DNA from: Fomitopsis serialis
Taxonomy: Eukaryota > Basidiomycota > Agaricomycetes > Polyporales > Fomitopsidaceae
Length of the DNA: 20,889 nucleotides
Reading direction: 5' to 3'
Assembly (NCBI RefSeq): GCF_022376445.1
Contig: NW_025955556.1
Span: 1 to 20,889 of the forward strand
Position numbers and translations under genes: made by a program. Below the pieces are notes generated by a model. That model was not told the DNA's origin. It ran no database searches and worked only from the letters and a program-made list of their open reading frames with translations. Shown here piece after piece: positions 1 through 8,091 of the stretch (position 1 is the first letter of the stretch; each line of letters starts with the position of its first letter).

Positions 1-94
1 CCGTGCACGATGAGGACGCGCGCTGAGCGTCCCGGAAAGGCGACGGCGACTTGGACGCTGTCATCGCGCTGACGAGGATCCCGGGCGAGCGAGG

Positions 95-100
95 TATAAA
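95..100 (+). promoter_or_regulatory. TATA box (copy A)
   Basis: TATAAA sits in a GC-rich context, 31 bases upstream of the first intron-like donor at 131. Its placement fits a core promoter for a + strand transcript starting near 120-130. The same element is at 15018-15023 in copy B. A diverged relative near 14710 has GTGCAAG in place of the TATA box, so the element is not preserved in every related repeat. Confidence 0.4.
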
Positions 101-119
101 GGCGCGAGCTGCGAACGCA

Positions 120-640
120 GAGTGGCATCGGTAAGTCGCACTTTGAGTTGTGCAGATCGACGAGAGTACTGACTAGGGTTGCAGACGAACCACCGCGTGG
201 GAGGATCTCTTGGCAGCGAGCCTGTGCGCAGCTTGTCGTGCAGGGTGACGGGTCGTCGTTGTCGTCGTTGTCGTCGTGCGTGACGGCCGGAGCTGGCAGG
301 TAAGTTGCCTTGGCCTTGGCTGCGTCTTCGGAGATCACTGACGAAGGTCTGTTACAGAACTTCTTGGGCGTCGTTGACATGAAGAGCGTGTGCGTCGTGG
401 GTCGCGAAGGCGCGGAGGACGGCTGTGTCGGTTGTTGCGGACGGATGAGGGCATGAGGTCGGAGTGACGTTGCAGTTGCGCTGGGTGTCTCGTCCGGAGA
501 CGAGCGCGACGCCGGGTGAGCATCCATGTGAGTGGAGCGTTTCGTGCGCGCTGGTGGAACAATCGGCGAGCTGCGAGCAAGTGAGGACCAGGGGAACTTT
601 GGGCGCTTGTTTCGTGCGGGGTGCACAATGGCGCGTAGCG
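120..640 (+). ncRNA. Candidate spliced non-coding transcript or 5' leader (copy A)
   Basis: Two intron-like sequences follow the TATA box. The first is 131-184 (54 bp): GTAAGT donor, TACTGAC branch-like site, TTGCAG acceptor. The second is 300-357 (58 bp): GTAAGT donor, CACTGAC branch-like site, TTACAG acceptor. Joining the flanking exons leaves no long ORF on the + strand; the frame open across 185-299 stops about 25 bases into the next exon. The downstream ATG at 379 opens only about 25 codons, and copy B has GTG there. The simplest reading is a non-coding RNA or the 5' leader of something unseen. A long antisense frame on the - strand is a competing reading. No transcript evidence is available here; the 3' end given is arbitrary. 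Confidence 0.25.
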
Positions 641-1442
641 TAGTGTCCGGTGTCCGATGCGGATCGAGACTGCGTGGCATGAGTGCTATGTTGACAATGT
701 GTCGTGCGACGTGGTTCGCGTGCGGATTGAACGACTGAGCAGTGGACGGGGAAGGCAGAAGTGAGTGGGAGCGGGATGGAGCCTGGACACGACGGAGCGC
801 AGCGAGGCGTGATGAACTACGTGCATATGTCGTTACGGACAGTCGATGAGATGCATGAGAGGGTTGAATGACGTGCGCACAGAGGGGTGGAAACGTGTGC
901 GGACGCTCGCCAGTAGGATTGCGGCGGACATCGCACAGAGCTCACGCGTGTGTTGCGGCGGGCGGAACGACGTGTAGGGCACGACACGCTGCCTAAGCGA
1001 CCCCCAGGACGTTGTACGCGGTGCATTGGGGATAGCAAAGGGCAGGAGCAAGTCGGCGGTGGTGTCTGCGGGAAAGATGCTCATTGGTGAATGCGCGCTA
1101 TACAAGGGGCGAGAGAAAAACTCACCTCTGAGCCAGAACGGCGAGAAAAGCGGGCACCGGCGGTGTCGATAGACGCGTCTCGAGCGCGCGCGTCAGGCGA
1201 GTGCAGCAGCAGGGAGCGGAGAGCAGAGAACGGGCGGGCAGAAGGGGCGGATGCTCGTGTACGCGCCGTCAAGGGCGCAAGAGGGATGGAGCCGTGTTTG
1301 GGGACGATGCGCCTATGAGTGAGAAACGGAGATCCCGCCGCAGAGCGCGGGGCGAGATGCTGGCAGACAGACGGGAGCAGAAGCAGAGCAGACGCAGCGC
1401 ACAACGGAAACCGCGCAGGCGTGCGAGAGAGCAGTCGGGGAG
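641..1442. other. Non-genic flank, purine-rich toward its right end (copy A)
   Basis: No gene could be supported. Short frames on both strands are arginine-, serine- or proline-rich and look like composition effects. From about 1190 the + strand becomes strongly purine-rich (many GAGAG, GCAGAG and GGGCGG blocks), ending in a GGA microsatellite. A C-run of five at 1001-1005 is four in copy B. The one substitution seen here is at 1229. Confidence 0.6.
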
Positions 1443-1455
1443 GAGGAGGAGGAGG
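1437..1455 (+). repeat. GGA/AGG microsatellite at the A-only breakpoint
   Basis: GGGG is followed by five AGG units (1441-1455). Homology to copy B stops inside this tract, after 1442: copy B keeps only GGGGAG and then jumps to sequence matching 3986 onward. Pure purine trinucleotide tracts are known to be breakage- and slippage-prone, which fits a deletion or insertion breakpoint here. Confidence 0.85.
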
Positions 1456-2290
1456 TAATTCCATTTAGTCACCCCAGCTAAGTACTACCTACGCAGATGC
1501 GCCAGTACATAGCTCGTGACGGCGTTCACCGATTAGATGACAGCCGTGTATCCGAGAGGCCCCCACTTGTCTACATCTAACCTACAGTACCCTACTCTCA
1601 CTATCGCACGATTACAATTACAGTCATACATGCAGTATACCTTGGCCCTCTAGCTGCTAGGCTGGGCGGGCATCATGGGTAAAACCTGGCAGGAAAAAAT
1701 ACGCAAAAACCTCCAGGCGTCAGCGGCAGTCCCCCGCCACACTGACATAACTCCCCATGATCCAGGTGATGTATCTAGTGCTACAGCCGTCCTACATCGT
1801 GCGGAAGGCATGATTTGCCCCCAATGCATAGTGAGTGCAGGGAATCCGTGGGTTGGTTGTAAACCAATGGTGAACTCCAGTGGAGAACATGGGCTTCGAA
1901 CAGGAAGCTGCGGTCATACAGTCGCACGCGGGCGGACAGTGGTAGCCCGCTCACTGTATTGAATACAAAGGTGACTGATACACACTGGGGATCAGTGGTA
2001 AGGGGACGGCCTAGTGGTGCTCATACTCCTCATGCAAGTACTGTGCTACGGCTGTCTCGAACGGTGCACACGTTCAATAGGTGCCATGAGGGTAGCATTT
2101 CCAATACATTCAGTGTACTTCTGCAGAAAAGTGCAGGTATTGGAACACCAGTAGCTGTTGCTAGGCATACCATAGACCCATGGGCCATGTAGCAGTCCCC
2201 GTCGCAGCCCGCACAGTGAAACTCAGCTCACACTGCCAAAGGAACCGAGCATTGTGCCACACTGCAATGAATTATGACAGTGTAACACAT
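1456..2290. other. AT-richer, hairpin-rich non-coding stretch
   Basis: This part is less GC-rich than its flanks and has no convincing gene. It holds several short inverted repeats: CCTGGCAGG/CCTCCAGG around an A-rich loop (1685-1717), GCGGGC/GCCCGC (1928-1950), ACTGAT/ATCAGT (1974-1996), a nested pair TCCAATAC/GTATTGGA enclosing CTGCA/TGCAG (2100-2144), and ACACTG/CAGTGT (2259-2283). Short + frames at 1675-1962 and 1959-2192 have no recognisable domain. A worn non-autonomous element is possible but no terminal repeats define it. Confidence 0.45.
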
Positions 2291-2454
2291 TGACCGGAGA
2301 ACAACTTGAATGTTGTCACCTTGAAACACTCGTAATCATTGCCCACAGGCAGCATCACGAAAGGGTGGCATCACCATGCATGCTGCAAGGTGGTATCTGC
2401 CGAGCCAAAGCTACGAGGCGAGAATTCAGACTTGATAGGCTCACGCCGTCGACC

Positions 2455-3620
2455 ACTCCCCGGCTACAAGATGGTATCGAGGAGCATTCGTGCTATGAGA
2501 AGGCATCACCAGCGCCGAGCAGACTGCTTCTAGGCGGCATCGTAGAGTAATAGCTACGAGACGGAGGATGTCCTGAGCAAGGCGGGGATGCCGACCGCAC
2601 ACTCACGAGCCGCATCGCTCGACAGCTGGATCATCATCGATGCAAGGGTGTTGCCCCCGAAACCCATCACCGAGCACTTTGCTTCGAGTCGGCATGGTTG
2701 AGATCCTCCGAGACAGTCGCCCTTGAGTTTTACACTGCGAGATGGCATCGCCGAGCCTTTCCGCTTCCAGGCCGCATCACCGAGCATAGGTCATTCGGGG
2801 GGGGGGGGGTGAGGAACGAGGTCACCCTCGGTGGCGGGGAACACCAGCAGACTGCTATAAAGCGGCGCCGAGCGTTTCCACGGCTGCATCGCCGAGCATA
2901 GGTCCTGCATGAGGATAGAGAACAACACCACCCTCGTTGTCGAGGAACACCAGCAGACTGCTACGAAGCGGCACCCAGCGTTTCCGCGGCTGCATCGCCG
3001 AGCATAGGTCGTGCATGTCCCAGAGACGATGATCCAGTAGACTGCTTCTAAGCAACACCAAGCGTTCCCGCGGCTGCCGCGCTGAGCATAGGTCGTGCAT
3101 GACGAACATCATCGTCGTCGGCGTTGCCGGAGGCAACACCCAACGGCGGCATCACCTAACGGCGGCATCGCCAGACAGCGGCATCGCCGAGCATTGCAGC
3201 TTCAAGGCGGAATTGCGCAGCATCGTCGAGCAATTGCTTCCAAGGCATCGTCGAGCAATTGCTTCCAAGACGGCATCGTCGAGCATTGTTGCTTCCGAGA
3301 CGGCATCGTCGAGCATTCAAGTTGCTTCTAGACGGCATCGCCGAGCATTTGCTTCGAGGCGGGTACAGAGCATGTAGATTCTCATCGAGCGAGTCTACAT
3401 CAAGACGGCGTCACCGAGCAAATTTGCTACAGGACAGCAGCGTCGAGCGCCCTGCTTCCAGATGGCGGCAGGTCGTGCAGACAGGACACTTTCCCGATGT
3501 CGGTGATCCCCAGCAGACTGCTTCGAAGCGAGCATCGCTGAGCATAGGTCGTGCGGACAGGACATTTTACCAACGTTGGAGATCCCCAGCAGACCGCTTC
3601 AAAGCGAACGTCGCCGCCAG
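2455..3620. repeat. Degenerate compound minisatellite
   Basis: The core GCATCGCCGAGCA recurs at least fifteen times with variants. From about 3150 to 3370 the unit is about 25-35 bp, alternating the core with GCTTCCAAGACG-like spacers. At about 2870-3100 and again 3470-3610 a longer unit of about 70-110 bp combines the core, a TAGGTCGTGC block and a CAGCAGACTGCTTC block. Unit lengths vary and drift, as in old satellite DNA. Short peptides such as MLGDAA on the - strand come from the repeat and are not evidence of a gene. The whole tract is missing from copy B. Confidence 0.8.
2797..2809 (+). repeat. Run of 13 G
   Basis: A pure G homopolymer of 13 lies inside the minisatellite. It may be a real slippage-prone tract, and long G runs are also frequent base-calling errors, so its length should not be trusted. 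Confidence 0.9.
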
Positions 3621-3985
3621 TGAGTGCGGCAATGAGAGACCAGCGGGTGGGCCGTGCGGTGCTGCCACAAGTGGGACTAGGTCCACGAAGGCTTCAGTCT
3701 AGGATGTGTCGATCCCTACAAGACGCAGATAAGCCCCCCAGACCCAACCGGTGAGCTACTCACAAGACTGCGACGCTCGCTCAGTAGCCGGCCTCCACTC
3801 GCTCGACACCATCCCGCGCTTTTAGCGCCGTCATCCGACCACACCGACATCCATCCATCCAGTCCCCGCTGCTGTCCAGCCCGTTGTTGAGCTTCCTCGA
3901 CTGCCATTTGTCTTCAGCGCCGCGACATGTATCTGGTCGCGAGGTCGAGGAAGGGGAGTTGGAGTCGGGCGAAGGAGAGCGGTCC
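3621..3985. other. Unassigned right end of the A-only segment
   Basis: I see no gene or repeat family here beyond a short CATC run near 3850. The segment ends in GAGAGCGGTCC, after which homology with copy B resumes at 3986. Confidence 0.5.
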
Positions 3986-4043
3986 TGACGTACGCGCGGT
4001 CGCCGATGATCGATGACGCGCGGGCTCGCGACGATTTTGTACG

Positions 4044-4187
4044 ATGAGTAGCTGGCCCTGTGCTGGAGGAAATCCAATCCAAGCTGCGCTGCGCCGCCGC
4101 TGCGGGTCTCTCCGTGATCGGTTCCTGGCTAGTGCCTCCTTCCATATCTGGGCTCGCAGGTCGCAAACGACTTTGTTCTATCAATGA
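4044..4187 (+). CDS. Small upstream ORF 1 (47 codons, copy A)
   Basis: This ATG-initiated frame starts MSSWPCAGG and ends at a TGA (4185-4187) that overlaps the ATG of the next small ORF as ATGA. It begins about 390 bases upstream of the esterase start. If the esterase mRNA starts further upstream this would be a translated leader ORF; if not, it is incidental. Its start lies in a 22-bp exact direct repeat (4044-4065 and 4184-4205), which is why both small ORFs begin alike. The same pair is present unchanged in copy B. No domain is recognisable. Confidence 0.22.
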   Translation: MSSWPCAGGNPIQAALRRRCGSLRDRFLASASFHIWARRSQTTLFYQ

Positions 4188-4205
4188 GTAGCTGGCCCTG
4201 TGCTG
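4044..4205 (+). repeat. 22-bp direct repeat pair upstream of the esterase (copy A)
   Basis: An exact 22-mer beginning ATGAGTAGCTGG and ending CTGTGCTG occurs at 4044-4065 and 4184-4205. Both are preceded by similar CGAC(G)ATTTTGT/CGACTTTGT sequence, so the homology extends further in weaker form. The period is 140 bp. Copy B has the same pair at 16423-16444 and 16563-16584. It could be a duplicated upstream element or simply a local tandem duplication. Confidence 0.8.
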
Positions 4206-4363
4206 CTGCCGCCCAACACATTGCGACGCTGGCCAGGACATCAAGCATCACATCGTCTGAAGGCCGTCTCGGGATCGCGCTGGCCTGTTGGATGCGCGCC
4301 AGTACGTTGTCCACAGCCCCGACGGGACGCGTCAGTGGCTTCCGCGCTGCCGCGCCTGCGTAA
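4184..4363 (+). CDS. Small upstream ORF 2 (59 codons, copy A)
   Basis: It starts MSSWPCAAAA and ends at TAA 4361-4363, 73 bases before the esterase ATG. It is alanine-, serine- and threonine-rich with no signal peptide or domain I can name. Its ATG overlaps the stop of upstream ORF 1 and the spacing changes the frame, a geometry that permits termination-reinitiation. The common first seven residues come from the 22-bp direct repeat. Expression is not shown by the sequence. Confidence 0.22.
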   Translation: MSSWPCAAAAQHIATLARTSSITSSEGRLGIALACWMRASTLSTAPTGRVSGFRAAAPA

Positions 4364-4436
4364 AACCATCCCACTGCGATGCCGGCCCCGCACACACCCT
4401 CCTATTCCCCCTCTCCGGCCTTAGACTCTCTTCCTC

Positions 4437-6123
4437 ATGTCGTCTGAGAACGTCCATCTCCTAGTGCTGGTCCACGGTATGTGGGGCAACCCCAGTCATC
4501 TAGACAGCCTACGCAAGGGATCAAGGAACGCTACAGTCAGCCGGACTGCCCGAAAGGCCCAGACGGCGAGCAGCTGGAAGTGTTGCTCGCTGAAACGAAC
4601 CAGGACGAGCACACATACGACGGCATCGACTGGGGAGGAGAGCGCGTAGCTGAGGAGGTAAGTCCTGGTCCGCAGTCCCGTCACTGGCTCTCCTGGTACA
4701 GAACTCACCCGCATACTCAGATCCTTGCTGCGGTTAAGCGACTGGAAGACACCGGGAAGAAAGTCACTCGCTTCTCCATGACGGGTTACAGTCTCGGCGG
4801 GCTGGTCTCTCGCTATGCGGTCGGGTGAGTATTCCGTCCGTGACGCAGGAGTGTGCGCTTACCTTGAATGTAGCATTCTCCACCAGCGAGGGTTCTTTGA
4901 GAACGTCGCCGCAGTGAACTTCAACACTGTCGCAACACCGCACATAGGACTGCCTAGATATCGCACCTTCATTTCCTCGGTCGCCTCTTTCCTGGGACCC
5001 ACATTGCTCTCACGAACTGGAGAGCAGTTCTGGGCTGTGAGTCGCGATGTGGACTCAGTCCTTATGTCACTGACATGTGAGACCAGGTCGACAAGTGGTC
5101 ACCGCGCGGACGGCCCCTCCTAGAGGTTATGGCGGATCCGGACCGTGTCTTCTACCAAGCACTCTGTCAATTCCAGCATTTGCGCATATACGCCAATGCT
5201 GTTCACGACCTGACTGTGCCGTACCCTTCGGCCGCCATAGAAGCGGACGACATATTTTACGAGCACATGACCAATGGCATAGACATGTAGGTAGCCCACG
5301 CGAGTGCATGTATCCAGCGGGCTCACCAGTATGTATCCCTGCAGAGAGCTAGACGAACAATACGCCCCTTTATCAAGTCGTACCATCTTCCCGACACTCC
5401 GCCACCACCACCCATCGTTCCAAAGCCCCTTACGCGGGAATGGTTCACCAACGTGCGACTGCCTTTACCGCCTGTTCTGCAATTCAAGTTCCCGTACAAC
5501 ATCGTGAGTCAGTCGTCGGATATGACGTTCTTTGGGTTCTTACACTTCCAACAGCTTGTCTTCGTCGCTCTCCCCTTCATCATGCCGCTCTTCCTCACGC
5601 TCGTGCTTACGCGCCTCACGCTTTCCATGCGCGCGTCTCGCCGGCGTCTGCGACTGCTCGAGAAGGAAGAGTCTTCTGTCGATCGCCTGATGCACGTCAT
5701 CGCTAGCTCGAACGCAACATGGAGGACACCATGGCCGATATGCTCGACGGGCCCGCTTCCCCGGAACCACCTCTCGCAGAGGAATCCTCATACAGCTCCG
5801 CCCCACCGAAGGCCATCCTGGCCACGCCCGAAGGCGAGAGCTCTGCGCTGGAGAACGGGGAGAGGCCCGCGAAGGCGGAGCGCGTCGAGTCGGTGACGGT
5901 GTCGCACCCGAGCGGGCGGCCGCCGACGGTGCTGATGACGGACCTACAGCTGCGGCTGGTGCGGATGCTGAACACGCTGCCGCACCTCAAGAAGGAGATC
6001 GCGTTCATACACCCCGTCCAGAATGCACACGGGCCGATCATCTGTCGCGACCCGAAGCGTTTCCCGAGCCACAAGCTCGGCGAGGGCGTCGTGCGGCACT
6101 GGGCGGACCACTTCATCTTCTGA
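4437..6123 (+). pseudogene. DUF676 (ROG1-like) serine esterase, copy A, frameshifted
   Basis: This is the counterpart of the intact gene at 16816-18505, with the same six-exon layout: 4437-4657, 4721-4824, 4874-5036, 5087-5286, 5345-5503 and 5555-6123. Three single adenines are missing: one of an AAA run at about 4515 (exon 1), one of AA at 5372 (exon 5) and one of AA at 5705 (exon 6). The first loss leads to a stop at 4647-4649, long before the nucleophile motif GYSLGG. The three losses total 3, so the last part of exon 6 returns to frame, but the middle is out of frame. Splice sites are otherwise preserved. All losses are in A runs, so base-calling error is a real alternative to pseudogenisation. 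Confidence 0.85.
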
Positions 6124-6365
6124 AGGCATGTTGGGTGTACGTCTCTGTTTGGCCTCTATGTACGCGGAAGTTCATTGGCTGCGACGAGCGTGCGAGCGTG
6201 GCGTGGGGGCGGGGCAGGGATCGTCGCACGGCGGGCGTGGGGAGTTTACGTTGCGGGGCGGGGATTGGCTGGAGGGCAAAAACGCGAAGATTTTTGCAAG
6301 TCCAAAACACACTTTTTTCGGCCATAGTTTCCCCTCCCCGCAGGGAGCTCGCGTGTTATCGGGTG
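6124..6365. other. Convergent 3' intergenic region (copy A)
   Basis: About 240 bases separate the + strand esterase stop from the stop of the - strand gene-like locus. The region contains two ATTGGCTG motifs (about 6173 and 6264) and GGGGCGGGG blocks, then T-rich sequence. I see no defined poly(A) signal. Confidence 0.5.
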
Positions 6366-6945
6366 TCAAACCTTTTCATGCCACACACAAACGGGTCCAG
6401 GTATGTACATGCTGACGAACAAAAAAAAAGAAGCCCCCCTTCCCTGCCTCACTCGCCCCTCCTCCTGCGAGATGGCATCCAGAGGTGCGTGTCCCTCGTC
6501 CTCAGTCGCCGTGTGTACATACAACGAGTCAATGTAATCAGTTACTCCCCACTCAGAGTCCCGGGTCGAGCCTGTGTAGACTCGTCAGCGAACACGGCAT
6601 GCAAATGCGTGACAAGCAACTCACCAAGTTGGATGGCTCGTCGTGAGCGACTGCGAGGCCTATGACCTCACGCAGGTCGACGTAGATGGATGGATGTTGC
6701 CAGTGACGATCCCCTCGCTCGTGTGTCTCGACGTGCCGGTCGTCTCATTCTCGAACATGCAGTTAGTGCCGTCGCAATTTGAGCACGAACGTACACTCAC
6801 CTGGACAGACCCTCGCAGATTGCACGTCACTGCTGTATCGCCAGTCCCGGCAGGTATCGGCGGCCTCCCTGATTGGCGAGTCAAGACGCAAGACGCTGCT
6901 CACCGCCCCGAGTCGCCCGCTCGCCAGACGGCGATCTATCTTCAT
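6366..6945 (-). CDS. Unrecognised minus-strand gene, 3' exons (copy A)
   Basis: Three exons can be joined in one frame. The upstream one is open over 6945-6801, the middle is 6743-6625, and the last is 6571 to a TGA at 6366-6368. The intron 6800-6744 (57 bp) has a GTGAGT donor, CACTAAC branch and AG acceptor; 6624-6572 (53 bp) has GTGAGT, GCTGACG and CTACACAG. The product is polar and acidic, with stretches such as DDRHVETHERGDRHWQ, YVDLREVIGLAVAHDEPS and DSEWGVTDYIDSLYVHT. I do not recognise the family. The start is unknown; the locus continues upstream into an exon-module array whose nearest unit is broken. Copy B has a stop about 33 codons earlier. It could be a decaying gene. The open frame across two intron joins is the main support. 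Confidence 0.4.
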
Positions 6946-8091
6946 TCGCGCGGGAGCGAATCATCTGGTGTTGGCCTACGAGGAGGGCGGCCCAAGGTGC
7001 AGCTCTGACGAACCGCTCGCCGAGCCGTGAGCGTGGGTTCCAACTCGGAGATGTCTAGCCCTCGACAGTGAGTGACGCAACAAGCACGAGGGAGGGCAGA
7101 CTTACACGCACTGGGACGCCGCTCACCGGACGGCGATCCATATATACATCGCCGTTCGCGGGTGAGTGGACACATCATGTGACGACTGTCATGGGCCACA
7201 GCACCGACGCAGGACTCCTCGAAGCTTGAGATCACCGGCGTACAGGCAGCACTCGTGGGCTGCTTGCATCGGGACACGCCGACAGGCCTGTTGTGCACGT
7301 TGTGTCAGTCCTCTGAAGGGAGCAGCCGAGGTAGGCTGACGACGCACCTCGCACATGGCCCACGATGTCGCTCGCCGGACGTCGATATATATATACTTTG
7401 CCGTTCTGGACCTCGCGGACTGTAGTGAGTACCCATACCTACCATGTGTTGCCCTTGAGCGAGAAGCCTACCAAGGTACGAAGGACTTGTCGCCCTGACC
7501 TATACTCACGAACTCTGTAGACACCGACGTGTTGTGTCAACGAGATGGACAGCATCAATATTGGATCAATGACGCACCTCGCGCATGTCCCGAGACGTCG
7601 CTCACCGGACGGCGATCCATACATACATCGCCGTTCACGGGCGAGCGATGCGAGGGACCACAGCGCTGACGCATGACTTGTCAGAGCTTGAGGCATAGTG
7701 TGTCCGAGCATCGCTTGCGCGCTGCTCGCGCCGGCAAGCGACGTGCAGCATGATGCGATGGCGCACATGCTAGGCACAGCAGTCAATTAGTTGAACGGAG
7801 CATCAGTACTGGCTCGACGACATACCTCGCACACGGTCCGCGACGTCGGTCGCCGGAAGTCGATCCATACATACAATGCTGTTCCGCGTAGCACGAACGG
7901 CGAGCGCTACGGCCTCGCACGCACATACTGAAGGGTCTTCACTTTGCTTACCGGGAGAGGGATGTCAAGATATACATGTAGAGTATGTAGACACCTTCAG
8001 TACTACCGGTCTTCTTGATGACCTAGTAGGATCGCCTGCACCGAGCGTACCTGGTGAGTGATACGATACATTATGTTCAATAAGAACTTAC
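6903..8091 (-). CDS. Tandem exon-intron module array (copy A)
   Basis: Six minus-strand donor-like sites lie at 8091, 7825, 7577, 7347, 7105 and 6903, spaced 202-266 bp. Four of the introns after them are well formed: 7825-7770 (56 bp), 7577-7515 (63), 7347-7288 (60) and 7105-7055 (51), mostly with TTGAC/CTGAC branch sites and CTAG or ACAG acceptors. Exons 7769-7578 (192 bp) and 7287-7106 (182 bp) are open and end in the motif RERRC(I/M)YGSPSGERR followed by a Cys-containing tail. Exon phases match between neighbours (codon split 2/1). The units ending at 7348 and 6903 are degenerate and need a frame change, so the array may be partly pseudogenised. No known family is recognised. Confidence 0.4.
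7122..7163. repeat. Module hairpin, unit b (copy A)
   Basis: ACGGCGAT (7130-7137) pairs with ATCGCCGT (7148-7155) around a 10-nt loop. An outer arm, CTCACC against GGTGAG, extends the stem after a small bulge. It lies over the coding part of the RERRC motif in the minus-strand module. Equivalent sites occur in the neighbouring units in stronger or weaker form. Confidence 0.65.
7599..7647. repeat. Module hairpin, unit d (copy A)
   Basis: ACGGCGAT (7609-7616) pairs with ATCGCCGT (7627-7634), again with a 10-nt loop. An outer arm pairs CGCTCACC (7599-7606) with GGCGAGCG (7640-7647), with one mismatch. Loop length and inner stem match unit b while the outer arm differs. Units near 6928, 7379 and 7858 are eroded versions. 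Confidence 0.65.

Larger units (their letters stand above)
1443..3985. other. 2,543-bp segment present only in copy A
   Basis: Copy B passes directly from the base matching 1442 to the base matching 3986, so this block is an insertion in A or a deletion in B. The sequence shows no target-site duplication, no terminal inverted repeats and no microhomology exactly at the junction. A 7-mer AGTCGGG occurs near both ends (1433-1439 and 3963-3969) but the junction does not fall in it. No transposase or reverse-transcriptase motif is visible. A deletion from copy B is the simpler reading because nothing marks the block as mobile. Confidence 0.9.

Noticed and set aside
2554..3139. Minus-strand peptides with repeated MLGDAA
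   Set aside because: They are translations of the minisatellite core and shift frame between units.
3150..3370. CRISPR-like short repeats
   Set aside because: Repeat units drift in sequence and length, the spacers are themselves repeated, and the genome is fungal.
1443..3985. Transposon insertion in copy A
   Set aside because: There are no terminal inverted or long terminal repeats, no target-site duplication, and no transposase, integrase or reverse-transcriptase motif.
4129..4395. Minus-strand 88-codon frame, divergent from the esterase, with a hydrophobic start
   Set aside because: It begins with GTG, not ATG, starts only about 40 bases from the esterase ATG, and overlaps the plus-strand small ORF. 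No splice evidence rescues it.
4450..4697. Repeat-induced point mutation
   Set aside because: The transitions are not biased to CpA and go in both directions between copies, and the rest of the duplication is almost unchanged.
6168..6275. CCAAT and GC boxes as a promoter
   Set aside because: They lie between two convergent gene ends and are not followed by a plus-strand ORF; the ATG at about 6473 opens only about 20 codons.
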